A program made the translations under genes and the position numbers. Shown piece after piece: positions 32,806 through 42,784 of a DNA stretch of 64,000 bases. The stretch is from Rhizobium acidisoli (GTDB lineage Bacteria > Pseudomonadota > Alphaproteobacteria > Rhizobiales > Rhizobiaceae), in contig NZ_CP035001.1 of the NCBI RefSeq assembly GCF_002531755.2, positions 645,382-709,381 of the forward strand. Direction: 5' to 3'. Position 1 is the stretch's first letter. Every line of letters begins with the position of its first letter. The notes under the pieces are model-generated. The model was not told where the DNA came from, made no database searches, and was given only the letters and a program-made list of their open reading frames with translations.

Positions 32806-33006
32806 TGACCGCCTCGACGAAGGAACTCGGCGTTGCCAACATACGCGCAATCGAACTCAAGCCGCTGGAGTGTTTCGCGGCAGCTGGCCGTCCGGGAACA
32901 AATGATATTCGTATCTTTTGGGCCCTGGTGAAGCCGTCCAAGCCGTAGCAAGGGAGGAGTTCAATCTATAAGGTGGCAGACATCGCCCAAAGGGGATTCA
33001 AGGCCA

Positions 33007-33774
33007 ATGCCCCCAGAGAAGAAGGACCGTTCGCCTGTTGCGCTGGAACAGCGCGATATAAGCGCCGACCAGCGCATGTTCTCACCTTCCGCTGCGCGAA
33101 ATTCGGCGCCGATCCTCGCGGTCCTAAAACGTGTCCTTCCAACACGTGGCGCCGTGCTGGAGATTGGATGCGGGACCGGCGAGCACGCCGTGTGTTTTGC
33201 GGGAGCAATGCCCGACCTCACTTGGCAGCCGAGCGATCCGGATGCCGACGCCCGCACCAGCACGTCTAGCTGGATCAAATTTGCAGGGCTGAAGAATGTG
33301 CTGGCACCGCGGGATATTGATGTGTGCTCAGGACAATGGGGCGTCGAACAAACCGGGCATTTTGACGCCATCGTGTCGATCAATATGATCCATATCGCGC
33401 CATGGGCGGCAAGCTTAGGATTGTTCGCAGGAGCTGGCCGTTTGCTTCACGCTGGTGGGCTTCTTCTTCTCTACGGCCCATTCATGCGCGACGGGGCACA
33501 CAACGCCCCCTCGAACGCTGCTTTCGACGCGGCTCTAAGGGAGCGTAACCCATCCTGGGGTGTGCGTGATATCGCTGATCTTGAACAAATGGGTGAGGCC
33601 GCTGGGCTTAATCTCCGCGAGACGATCGAGATGCCCACCAACAATATGTTGCTGGTCTTCTCCGGCGTAGTGCCCGAACGACAAGCGGGCGCGAAAGAGA
33701 CGTGGGCCTATAGCAGCACTCGGGCCCTTTGCTGCCGTTCGAGGTCGATCCGAGGAACGTGCGGTATGTGCTAG
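33007..33774 (+). CDS. DUF938-family SAM-dependent methyltransferase
   Basis: A 255-aa class I methyltransferase of the DUF938 type. The N-terminus SPSAARNSAPILAVL, the SAM-binding LEIGCGTGEHAVCFA (about 51-65), the WQPSDPDADARTS segment, SINMIHIAPWAA and the YGPFMRDGAH motif are all present in family order. The family normally ends soon after the NNMLLVF strand. Here about 35 extra residues (RQAGAKETWAYSSTRALCC and beyond) look frame-shifted or fortuitous. Substrate unknown. It sits 112 bp before the sulfite-oxidase-type gene. Confidence 0.82.
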   Translation: MPPEKKDRSPVALEQRDISADQRMFSPSAARNSAPILAVLKRVLPTRGAVLEIGCGTGEHAVCFAGAMPDLTWQPSDPDADARTSTSSWIKFAGLKNVLAPRDIDVCSGQWGVEQTGHFDAIVSINMIHIAPWAASLGLFAGAGRLLHAGGLLLLYGPFMRDGAHNAPSNAAFDAALRERNPSWGVRDIADLEQMGEAAGLNLRETIEMPTNNMLLVFSGVVPERQAGAKETWAYSSTRALCCRSRSIRGTCGMC

Positions 33775-33886
33775 GATGGGGCCGAAGACGGAACGCGACA
33801 GACGCACTGCGAGGGGCGGTGTGATCGAACCGGAATTCGCGCGACCGAGTGCCAACATTGTGCTCTTGGAAGGGGAGACAAGGACG

Positions 33887-34996
33887 ATGCCGACACCAGA
33901 GCTACCCAGTCTAATAGTTCGACAGAAATCCCCACCAAACATCGAGTTTCCGTTTGCGTCACTTTCCGATTGGCTGATCCCAACCGAGCTGTTCTTCGTG
34001 CGAAACCATTTCCCATCGCCGGACCTCGATGCGCGAGATTGGAGATTACGCGTTGGCGGGGCGGTGGAGCGGCCGATCGAACTTGACCTCGACAGCATCA
34101 AGGCGATGCGGAGCACGACGTTCACTGCCGTCGTCGAGTGCGCAGGCAACGGGCGCGTCTACTATGTGCCGCCGAGGGAGGGGTTGCAGTGGCAGAACGG
34201 AGCCGTCGGCAATGCTGCGTGGACAGGTGTTCCTCTGCGCGAGATTTTGGAAATGGCCGGCGTTAAGCGAACCGCATGTGAAGTTCTGCTCGCAGGCGCC
34301 GACAGCGGCGTCGTCGACACGAACAAGAAAACGGCTTCTCCCGGCCCGATCGCTTTTGCGCGCAGTTTACCGCTTGAGAAGGCCATCGCTGACAGCACGA
34401 TCCTTGCCTATTCAATGGACGAGGAGCCGTTGACACCTGATCACGGCTACCCGCTACGCGCGGTCGTGGGTGGCTGGTTCGGCATGGCTTGGGTCAAGTG
34501 GATCACGCATATCACGGTTGTGGAGCAACCGTTCCTTGGCTACTGGCAGGCGCGCGACTATTTCCGTTGGGAGCGCAGCCTCGGGGAACCCAGGCTGGTC
34601 CCCCTTGCGGAGATGGAAGTCAAAGCGCAGATCGCGCGTCCCGTGCAGGGGGCGCGTCTCATCGCCGGCCAACCGTATCGGATTTTCGGAGCCGCCTGGA
34701 GCGGAGAGTCTGCTATCCGGCAGGTGCAGGTCTGCACCGGAGATGGCAGGGGCTGGCGCGAGGGAAGGCTCCTCGAAACAGAACGTCCCTTTGCATGGCG
34801 CTTGTGGGAGTACATGTGGACCCCTGAAGACGTGGGGCCATATATACTGCGATGTCGCGCGATCGATGGGGCCGGGTGCGTGCAGCCCGACCTCCCGCAT
34901 TCCGACTGCGAGAGCTATGCGGCCAATTGGATCGTTCCGGTGGAGGTTACGGTCGTTCCCGAGCCACAGACCTACGAGGAGGAATTCGTGATCTAA
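33887..34996 (+). CDS. Sulfite oxidase-family molybdopterin oxidoreductase
   Basis: A 369-aa protein starting at ATG 33887, which has AAGGGGAG 9 nt upstream; the in-frame ATG 33776 would add a non-family N-terminus. The molybdopterin domain has the conserved Cys in VVECAGNGR, the FFVRNHFPSP entry, and the PDHGYPLRAVVGGWFGMAWVKW core. A C-terminal dimerisation-type domain (GAAWSGESAIRQVQV, ending EEEFVI) follows. No haem or TAT signal is seen, so the protein is probably cytosolic or of unknown electron acceptor. Sulfite oxidation is plausible but not proven. Confidence 0.85.
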   Translation: MPTPELPSLIVRQKSPPNIEFPFASLSDWLIPTELFFVRNHFPSPDLDARDWRLRVGGAVERPIELDLDSIKAMRSTTFTAVVECAGNGRVYYVPPREGLQWQNGAVGNAAWTGVPLREILEMAGVKRTACEVLLAGADSGVVDTNKKTASPGPIAFARSLPLEKAIADSTILAYSMDEEPLTPDHGYPLRAVVGGWFGMAWVKWITHITVVEQPFLGYWQARDYFRWERSLGEPRLVPLAEMEVKAQIARPVQGARLIAGQPYRIFGAAWSGESAIRQVQVCTGDGRGWREGRLLETERPFAWRLWEYMWTPEDVGPYILRCRAIDGAGCVQPDLPHSDCESYAANWIVPVEVTVVPEPQTYEEEFVI

Positions 34997-35244
34997 TCCA
35001 CCCGCATGGGGCGGAATGGCGGCTTTTGGCCCAACGGCGACCCGCGTTGTCACTGCGCCATAGCCGCTTTGCAGCAACGGCGGCCGGTGGCTCGACGACC
35101 GCTATGACGGCGCTTATCGGACGCGGTCAAAGGCGAAGCAGACCATCGATTTCCAGGCATTCGATCGGGTATCGACGTTGCGGGCTGTTGCGAGACCGAC
35201 CGCCAGTTCATACGTTCTAATCCAACCTCACAAGGAGCAGCAGA

Positions 35245-36036
35245 ATGCAGATCGACCTCGCAGGCAAGACCGCTCTTATTACTGGATCGACCGAAGGTAT
35301 CGGCTACGCGATCGCCCGCCAGCTCGCGAGGGCTGGCGCGGACGTGGTGATCAACGGACGGTCCGAAGAAAAGACCGCAAATGCCGCCGAACGCCTGAAA
35401 GCCGAAGGTGCCGGCGGCACCGTAGCCGCCGTCGCAGCCGATGTCGCAACCGCTGAAGGGTGTGATGCTCTCGTCGCCAAGGTTCCTCATGTGGACATCC
35501 TCATCAACAACGCGGGCATTTTTCAGCCGCTCGACTTCTTCGAGGCGAACGACGAGGTGTGGGATCGCCACTGGCAGGTAAATGTCATGTCGGCCGTCAG
35601 GCTTTCGCGTGCCTACCTTCCGGGCATGCAGAAGGTCGACTGGGGTCGTGTCATCTTCATCGCTTCGGAATCCGGGTTTAACATTCCGGTGGAGATGATT
35701 CACTACGGCGTCAGCAAGACCGCCGATATCGCGGTTGCCCGCGGGCTCGCCAAGCGCATGGCTGGTACGGGCGTTACCGTGAACTCGGTCCTCCCCGGCC
35801 CAACACTATCCGAAGGTGTCGAGGCGATGCTTGCCGAAGAGCGTGCGAAGACGGGCAAGCCGATCGAGGAGGTCGCGGCAGACTTCGTCAAGAAGCATCG
35901 TGGCAGTTCGATCATCCAGCGAGCTGCAAGCGTCGAGGAAATCGCCAACCTCGTAACCTATCTGGCGTCGCCTTTGGCATCCGCGACGACCGGGGCTTCC
36001 ATGCGCGTGGACGGAGGACTGATCGACTCGCTCTGA
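35245..36036 (+). CDS. SDR-family oxidoreductase
   Basis: A 263-aa classical SDR with GSTEGIGYAIA at the nucleotide site (about 14-24), NNAGIF (about 88), the catalytic Ser in FIASESG, and YGVSK, ending in RVDGGLIDSL. ATG 35245 follows an AAGGAG ribosome site. It is one of four SDR genes in the window. Neighbours give no clue to substrate. Confidence 0.85.
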   Translation: MQIDLAGKTALITGSTEGIGYAIARQLARAGADVVINGRSEEKTANAAERLKAEGAGGTVAAVAADVATAEGCDALVAKVPHVDILINNAGIFQPLDFFEANDEVWDRHWQVNVMSAVRLSRAYLPGMQKVDWGRVIFIASESGFNIPVEMIHYGVSKTADIAVARGLAKRMAGTGVTVNSVLPGPTLSEGVEAMLAEERAKTGKPIEEVAADFVKKHRGSSIIQRAASVEEIANLVTYLASPLASATTGASMRVDGGLIDSL

Positions 36037-36431
36037 GGTGATCCCTTGCCTGCTCGTCGTGATTGCCGGCCTGCGAAAGTCGGAGCACTACCGGGGCAGC
36101 GTTGGCGTGTCGATTGGATGACCGCAAATCGTGTCCAGATGCACTAACGTCAAAACGAACGGAAGTCTGCTCTGCGGCAATGGCAAGGTCTGCCATTGCG
36201 GCTGATAAGGAGGCGGCGAAGCTGTCTTTCAATAAATTTGATGATCGCTTCGCGCCACACCCGGCGGACTATCTCCGCGGAAAGTGCCCGGAAACGGGCA
36301 CACCCATTGTTCTCCAGGTCATGCTGATAGAAATCGTGGATAGCCATCGCATTTGCCGGTGATGTAAGGTGATCCTAAACTAGGGAAATTGTCGTTTTCC
36401 TCTGGATGAGACTTGCGCTGCCTCCACCTGC
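36037..36431. other. Intergenic stretch upstream of SDR fragment
   Basis: About 395 bp with only short open frames of no recognisable family. It probably holds the 3' end of the SDR transcript and decayed DNA next to the SDR relic. Confidence 0.4.
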
Positions 36432-36545
36432 CGGCGGCGGACCATCCACCGCCACCAGCAGGTTCGCACCGGTGATCAGGCTCACAGCCGGCGATGCCAG
36501 GAAGACCACGGCGCCCACCACATCATCGGTTTCACCGATCCCGCC
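36432..36545 (-). pseudogene. C-terminal fragment of an SDR gene
   Basis: On the minus strand this reads GGIGETDDVVGAVVFLASPA and SLITGANLLV, nearly identical to the end of the SDR gene at 40617-41390 (GRIGETDDVV...). The end is altered (VAVDGPPP instead of VDGGWSVA), and nothing upstream in frame remains. It is a relic or partial duplication of that gene. Confidence 0.8.
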
Positions 36546-36677
36546 AAACGATCCTGCAGCTCAATAGATGGACTATTAACTTCGAAATAACTCAGGCGGT
36601 GCAAGTCCATGGCAGCGGAGCCAATTGATCGTATGATTGCCGTATTGCCGAAGACGGCTTAGCTTGGGAACGGACCC

Positions 36678-37124
36678 GTGCGTGTTCGCATTATCTGTGT
36701 GCTGATTCTGTCCATCGCGTTTGGGCTCTTCATGCCTGTGGTGATGGAGTTTGGCCGGGCGCTTTACGTAGACGACGACTTCGGAGCACTCGCTTCACCT
36801 GATCTCGTTTTTCTCGCCTTTTCGGTCATCCCAGGCATTCTCGCGGCAGCGGGCCTTTGGCTGGCGGATGTTCGGCAGCGCAGGTTGCCGTTGCTCGCCT
36901 TGCCGCTCGGTATCCTCATGTCGATCGGTGTGGGCTATGGCAGCACGGCCTTCGCGTTTCGCAACGCGATGGGCCGCTACGACATCCTGACCAACGACTG
37001 CTATTACACAAACGCCTTGGCTTTTCAGGGCAGGACCGGAATCTTCATTTCATGGGGCGGACGAACGGCTTTTCATCCACTCGAAAAAGTTCGATCGATG
37101 AATCCCGTACCAGCCGGAGCCTAG
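36678..37124 (+). CDS. Small membrane protein, unknown
   Basis: A 148-aa protein starting with GTG 36678. Three hydrophobic segments are visible: residues 5-22 (IICVLILSIAFGLFMPVV), about 45-62 (VFLAFSVIPGILAAAGLW), and about 70-90 (LLALPLGILMSIGVGYG), so it is probably an inner-membrane protein. The C-terminal part (YDILTNDCYYTNALAFQG) is polar. I do not recognise a family. Confidence 0.5.
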   Translation: MRVRIICVLILSIAFGLFMPVVMEFGRALYVDDDFGALASPDLVFLAFSVIPGILAAAGLWLADVRQRRLPLLALPLGILMSIGVGYGSTAFAFRNAMGRYDILTNDCYYTNALAFQGRTGIFISWGGRTAFHPLEKVRSMNPVPAGA

Positions 37125-37324
37125 TCAGCAATCGCCAGCGGGACGCGATGAGCCACCTTTATGTGCCGGTGCGGAGGCACCGGCTGAAGCTCGACGGCAA
37201 ACGCGCGTGCCGGCCGTGCGCGCCACCGGGCTGGCGACGCGCAACAGCGATGGCTGGCAGCTCGCATGCTGACCGGAACAACGATGCCCGCCGCCGCCTC
37301 GGCGGAACTTGGCATCGCCATGGC

Positions 37325-37939
37325 TCAAGCTTGCGCCATGAATGCCTGTGTCGTGATCGCATTTGCGTAGAAAGGTGCGATGTCGCTCAGGAACGAGGTC
37401 TGCTGCTCCCGGGTGAAGGCCGCCGACGCATCGTAGATGACGTTGGTGTGATAGCCGAGGTCGTGGGCGTTGCGCACGGTCGACTCGACGCACTGGCGCA
37501 GGGCGAAGCCCATGACGTAGATGTCGAAGATCCGGTTATTGCGCAGATAGCTGTCGAGCGTGGTGGCGGCAAAGGCGCTGCTGCCGCCCGTGCGCTCGCT
37601 GATGACATATTCGCCGTCGCGAGGCTCGAACCCTGGGAAGAAATCGGTCTGCTCGCCGAGGAACGAGCCGTAGTCGCGCACCATCTTGCGCAGCCCGTAC
37701 TTCCCTTCGCCCAGCACCCGGTAGTTCGGCTCGAGTACCATCCTGACGTGGATGACCTCGATGTTGCGGCGCCGGGCGTCTTCGAGGACCGTCTTCGAAT
37801 TGGCGATCGCGGTCTCGATCTGCTCGCGGTCCTGGAACTGGCCGTTGATGCCGCCGGTGGGGGCCAGCCAGTCGTTCTGGTATTCGATGAGGATCAGCGC
37901 GCTCCTGGCGCCGGCTTCCTTGGATGCATGGTCGGTCAT
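37325..37939 (-). CDS. Isochorismatase-family cysteine hydrolase
   Basis: A 204-aa protein of the isochorismatase-like fold. The nucleophile is Cys in FALRQCVESTVRNAHDLGY (about residue 150). The usual catalytic Asp in the first strand is Glu here (LILIEYQNDWL), and the usual Lys is replaced in VISERTGGSSAF, so the mechanism or subgroup differs from nicotinamidases. It is third in a minus-strand operon with an SDR and a GST, likely under the divergent AraC-type regulator. Confidence 0.8.
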   Translation of the reverse strand: MTDHASKEAGARSALILIEYQNDWLAPTGGINGQFQDREQIETAIANSKTVLEDARRRNIEVIHVRMVLEPNYRVLGEGKYGLRKMVRDYGSFLGEQTDFFPGFEPRDGEYVISERTGGSSAFAATTLDSYLRNNRIFDIYVMGFALRQCVESTVRNAHDLGYHTNVIYDASAAFTREQQTSFLSDIAPFYANAITTQAFMAQA

Positions 37940-37993
37940 GATGTTACTCCTTTGTTTGAATGATGTTCGGGTGCTTAGCCCCAGCGGCCGGCA

Positions 37994-38668
37994 TCAGGCC
38001 GCAAGAAGAGCCTGATGCTGGCGCAGATGCGCGCTGAAGCGGTCGGCATAGTCTTCGACCACCGCATTCCCCACGCTGGCGCGCGCCGCAAGTGCCGCCC
38101 GCCACGCCGAGACACGCGGGAAGCCTTCGAAGATCGGCTGCGACACCGCGGGATCGATGATCGCGAAATAGCGGAAGAGCGGGGCGTAGACCGCATCGAC
38201 CATGCCGAAGGCGGCGCCGGCGAAATACGGCCCCGACCCCAGCTCGGCCTCCAGCTTCCGGAGCCGGTCGCGGAACGCGGCCCGCTTGGCGTCCGCGGTC
38301 ACCGGATCGGTGGCGTTGAGAAACTGCCAGCCATCGGCCAGGGTCTGCGTGGCGAACTCGATCCACGCCCGCTGCCGGGCGCGCAACAGCGCGTCCTCGG
38401 GATACATCGCCGCGCCGCCCCGCGTTTCCTCCAGATACTCGCAGATCACCATGCTTTCGAAGAGGATGGCGTCCTCCTCGTCGGTCTGGTGCACCTTGAG
38501 CAGTGGAACCTTGCCGGTCGGCGACAGCGCCAGGAACCAGTCGGGCTTGGCCGAGAGGTCGACGTTGATCCGCTCGAACGGCACGTTCTTCTCGAGAAGG
38601 ACGATCGCGGCGCGTTGAACGAACGGGCAGAGCGGGTGGCTGATGAGTGTCAGGCTGGGGTCGGGCAT
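37994..38668 (-). CDS. Glutathione S-transferase
   Basis: A 224-aa GST starting at ATG 38668. The thioredoxin-like domain has LISHPLCPFVQRAAI, a Cys-type active site, and GKVPLLKV with ESMVICEYL. The all-helical C-terminal domain follows (FGMVDAVYAPLFRYF, the N-capping motif). It probably conjugates or reduces small electrophiles with glutathione in the cytosol. Overlapping longer frames upstream belong to the SDR strand context and are not used. It lies between the SDR and the isochorismatase-like gene. Confidence 0.88.
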   Translation of the reverse strand: MPDPSLTLISHPLCPFVQRAAIVLLEKNVPFERINVDLSAKPDWFLALSPTGKVPLLKVHQTDEEDAILFESMVICEYLEETRGGAAMYPEDALLRARQRAWIEFATQTLADGWQFLNATDPVTADAKRAAFRDRLRKLEAELGSGPYFAGAAFGMVDAVYAPLFRYFAIIDPAVSQPIFEGFPRVSAWRAALAARASVGNAVVEDYADRFSAHLRQHQALLAA

Positions 38669-38718
38669 GATAGCCTCTCGATGTGACGGCAATTCCGGAT
38701 GAAGGGGCGGCGCAACGC

Positions 38719-39477
<759 letters not shown>

Positions 39478-39647
39478 GGTCTGTCCTTCCTGGAGTGGTC
39501 TCGCCGGAATGCCGCACCACTGCGGCGTCGTTCCGATGCCAACCAGATAAGCCGGGCGAGCGGCGCCCGCCCGCCCAATGCTCTCAATCTATTGCCTGAT
39601 TGTCTCAGGCTCTTTGCTTGTTCGAAAAACAGTGCCATAGAAGGCTA

Positions 39648-40547
39648 ATGACCGAGCATCTCCAGCCGCATATCGACCTCGCCCTGCGCCACGTGCGATC
39701 GGGGATGACCGTTACGCCGATCCAGCGACTGGAGATCGGCGTGGGGCAAGCGACATCAGGCACGTCGCCGTGCCTGTACCGCTCGATGATCTGCTTCATC
39801 CTGCAGGGGTCGAAGGATGTGGTGATCCACGATACCCTGTTGCGCTATGACTCCTCGCAGTATCTCGTCAGCGCGCTGGATCTGCCGCTGAGCGGCCAGA
39901 TCCACGATGCCGATGGCGGCCGGCCCTATGTCGCAGTGTCGCTCGTCCTCGACCCCGCATTGCTGGCCGAGATCGCGTCCACCATGCCGCCGGTGCGCGA
40001 CGCCGATACGCCTGGCATCGGGCTCGCAATCAATCCGATGACCCCGCCGCTGCGCGACACGCTGCTGCGCCTGCTGGCGCTGCTCGACACGCCCGGCGAC
40101 ATTCCGGTTCTGGCGCCGATGGCGGAACGCGAATTGCTTTATCGTCTCCTGCAAGGCCCGCAGGGACGCCTGCTGCGCCATATCGCCCGGCCCGAGGGGG
40201 CGCTTGGCCGGATCCGGCGTGCGGTCGAGTGGATTCGCGATCACCAGAACGGGCGGCTGCGGATCGAAGCCCTCTGCGACGCAAGCGGCATGAGCCGCGC
40301 CAGCCTGCACCGCCACTTCGTGGCACTGACGGGGCTCAGCCCGATCCAGTATCAGAAGCAGCTTCGATTGCAGGAGGCGCGACAACTGCTGCTCTCCGGT
40401 GACCGAACCGCTTCAGATGTGGCCTTCGCAGTCGGTTACGAAAGCGCCTCGCAATTCAGTCGCGAATATCTCCGGCAATTCGGCGTACCCCCGGTGCGCG
40501 ACATACGCCAGCTCAGGCAGGCGATCGGCAGCTCAGCAGCGGCGTAA
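39648..40547 (+). CDS. AraC-family regulator
   Basis: A 299-aa protein starting at ATG 39648 (GAAGG just upstream). The N-terminal part is of the AraC_N type (PCLYRSMICFILQGSKDVVI, YLVSALDLPLSGQI). The C-terminal 100 residues carry two helix-turn-helix units (IEALCDASGMSRASLHRHFV and SDVAFAVGYESASQFSREY). It is divergent from the SDR-GST-isochorismatase operon, its likely target. Such AraC_N regulators often respond to small electrophilic or oxidised compounds; the inducer is not known. Confidence 0.88.
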   Translation: MTEHLQPHIDLALRHVRSGMTVTPIQRLEIGVGQATSGTSPCLYRSMICFILQGSKDVVIHDTLLRYDSSQYLVSALDLPLSGQIHDADGGRPYVAVSLVLDPALLAEIASTMPPVRDADTPGIGLAINPMTPPLRDTLLRLLALLDTPGDIPVLAPMAERELLYRLLQGPQGRLLRHIARPEGALGRIRRAVEWIRDHQNGRLRIEALCDASGMSRASLHRHFVALTGLSPIQYQKQLRLQEARQLLLSGDRTASDVAFAVGYESASQFSREYLRQFGVPPVRDIRQLRQAIGSSAAA

Positions 40548-40616
40548 TCGGCCATCTTGCATCGTCTGTGTGAGGCTCGGCGGCCGAACGACCGTGCGGA
40601 GGGGATGAGGCGGTCG

Positions 40617-41390
40617 TCAGGCGACGGACCATCCCCCGTCCACCAGCAGGTTGGCGCCGGTGATCAGGCTCGCAGCCGGCGATGCCAGGAAGACGACAGC
40701 CCCCACCACATCATCGGTTTCACCGATCCGGCCGAGTGGAATGTGATCGAGCGTCGCTTTGCGATTGTCGGCATCGGATAGAAAAGGGGCTGTGCCATCG
40801 GTGTGGATGAAAGTCGGCGATACGGTGTTCACGGTCACATTATAGGCTGCCCATTCGGCGGCAAGGCAGCGCGTCAGGTGATTGATCGCCGCCTTGCTCA
40901 TGCAATAGATGGCCTCGCCGCGCAGCGCCACCGTGCCGGCCTGTGAGCTGATGTTGATGATCCGCCCCCCGTTGCGCTTGATCATGTGACGCCCGACTGC
41001 CTGCGTCATCAGAAAGGTGCCCTTGATGTTGACATCGAGGATCTCGTCAAGGTCCTTCTCCTCGACGAGTTCCGCGAGATTGCCCGGCGCCACGCCGACA
41101 TTGTTGATGAGGACGTCGATCCGGCCGAATGTCGTCAGCGCCGCGTCGACGGCTTGGGCGATATGGGCCTTGTTGGGAATATCCAGTTCAACAGCGAGAA
41201 CTTTTCGTCCCGTCCCCTCGAGCTCGGCAACCAATCCCGCCGACGCTGCGACATCGCGGACTCCCAAAACAATATCGGAGCCTGCCGCGGCACAGGCAAG
41301 CGCGCAAGCCCGACCGATGCCACGGCTGGCTCCCGTCACCAAAGTCACTTTGCCCTCAAGGCTGAAGTCCGGCGCATTCTTCTGCATCAT
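40617..41390 (-). CDS. SDR-family oxidoreductase (gluconate 5-dehydrogenase-like)
   Basis: A 257-aa SDR. TGASRGIGRACALA, NNVGVAPG, INISSQAG and YCMSKAA give the full classical set; it ends VDGGWSVA. ATG 41390 or ATG 41387 is possible. Its C-terminal coding region is partly duplicated as a relic at 36432-36545. Substrate unknown; the resemblance to gluconate dehydrogenases is general. Confidence 0.86.
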   Translation of the reverse strand: MMQKNAPDFSLEGKVTLVTGASRGIGRACALACAAAGSDIVLGVRDVAASAGLVAELEGTGRKVLAVELDIPNKAHIAQAVDAALTTFGRIDVLINNVGVAPGNLAELVEEKDLDEILDVNIKGTFLMTQAVGRHMIKRNGGRIINISSQAGTVALRGEAIYCMSKAAINHLTRCLAAEWAAYNVTVNTVSPTFIHTDGTAPFLSDADNRKATLDHIPLGRIGETDDVVGAVVFLASPAASLITGANLLVDGGWSVA

Positions 41391-41586
41391 GGTGCCTCCC
41401 TCATGAAATCAATTTATGGCAGGGTCGGCGGGCGGATGCCAGATGCCAGGTCTGCTTTGCTTGGGGCCGGATAGCCCCAGAAGCAACCATGCCGTTTGGC
41501 GGTGCGCTGGTTGCTGCGCTTCGATGAGCGTAGACTGCGGACACGATGCCGAAGCTCGCGCAGGCGCGAAAACCGGTTCAGGAAAA

Positions 41587-42558
41587 CTATCCCGAGGGTT
41601 CCAGGCGGCGATCGCCGCGCAGAAGGGTCAGCCAGGCCTGCGACACTTTCTCCGCGCCTGTGCCGCCGATATGGCAATCGTCGTAGCGGTCATCTCCATC
41701 GAGTAACGCGTCGGAATTTACACCCTCTCGAATACCGTGGCCGCTTTTTGACAGGGCCAGTTGCGCCCGCACTATCGCATTGTCTGGAATATGCTCCTTG
41801 AAGCCGCCGTTGCTCGGTTCGAGGCATTTCGATGCGATCGAGATGTAAACGGGTGCCCCGACGCCGTGCTGACGCAACGTGCCAACCATCGACATCAAAC
41901 GTTGCCCATACGCCTCCGCAGTGGTGCCGATAACGAGGTCCTTCTCTCCTTGCACCCAGAGAACGCTGGTTATCCGATAACCGGAATCGTGAAGCTGTTT
42001 CAGTGTATCGACCAGCACAGGATTGAGATCACCACCCTTCGCCCATCGGGCGACCTCGGATCCGGAATAGGCGAGGGGGGCGAGGATGACGCTGTCATTT
42101 TGTCCCGATGCGATCAATTTGTTCCCGAGAAGCGTCCAGTACTCTCCCTTGGTATCGGTCGATCCAAGAAGTGGCGACGCGGCGATAAAGCACTGTTTGT
42201 CAAAGGCGTTTACAACGCGAGCGCCATAATTTGACCGGTGCCGTTGTCCACCGTCGTTGGCCGCATTCGATTGGCCAAGAATGAGTAAGACAGCAGTTCG
42301 ATCCGTTTGGGTCGGGCAGGTTACAGGCGTTTTTGTTTCATCTCCGATCAGTCGTTCCTTGTCGTCGAAAATGTAACGGCTTGGAGGCGCCGCCTTCTCT
42401 GCGCCAAACGTTTTCCGCAGCACGGAAAGTTGTGGCCAAGGAAAGATCTCATGTCTCGCGGTCACGCCGCCGAGAACATACATGGCGATCAAGGCGCCCA
42501 GGCCGACTGTTATTGTTCTGCGCATGTCGTTTAGCTCGGAAACATCATCCGGTGACAT
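41587..42558 (-). CDS. SASA/DUF303-like SGNH esterase, membrane-anchored
   Basis: A 323-aa protein (start ATG 42558; ATG 42525 is an alternative). One N-terminal membrane helix (TITVGLGALIAMYVLGG) anchors a SASA/DUF303-type esterase domain. The nucleophile motif LILGQSNAAN, the later WVQGEKD and the catalytic DCHIGGTGAEK are visible. It may deacetylate a surface sugar or polysaccharide, which is inferred from family usage. Lower GC than neighbours suggests an accessory gene. Confidence 0.75.
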   Translation of the reverse strand: MSPDDVSELNDMRRTITVGLGALIAMYVLGGVTARHEIFPWPQLSVLRKTFGAEKAAPPSRYIFDDKERLIGDETKTPVTCPTQTDRTAVLLILGQSNAANDGGQRHRSNYGARVVNAFDKQCFIAASPLLGSTDTKGEYWTLLGNKLIASGQNDSVILAPLAYSGSEVARWAKGGDLNPVLVDTLKQLHDSGYRITSVLWVQGEKDLVIGTTAEAYGQRLMSMVGTLRQHGVGAPVYISIASKCLEPSNGGFKEHIPDNAIVRAQLALSKSGHGIREGVNSDALLDGDDRYDDCHIGGTGAEKVSQAWLTLLRGDRRLEPSG

Positions 42559-42784
42559 GGAGCCTACGGACCGATCAAGGCTGCTCCAGCCATGAAGGTT
42601 CCTTTCCACCAGCCACATCGGCTTGCTCGGGCATGCTCTTTAAAAAAAGAGTTCGTCGCGAAGATCGAGCCCAATCGACGACTCTTCACGTGGAGTCGCC
42701 GGAATCTGCTCTAAACTATAGTTCGGACCAGTGATTACAATCATCCGGTTGGGTGAGAGATCGTGTCTGCTCTGCAGAATGCTG

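Noticed and set aside
36063..36362. 99-aa plus-strand ORF
   Set aside because: No family, no ribosome site and poor codon usage.
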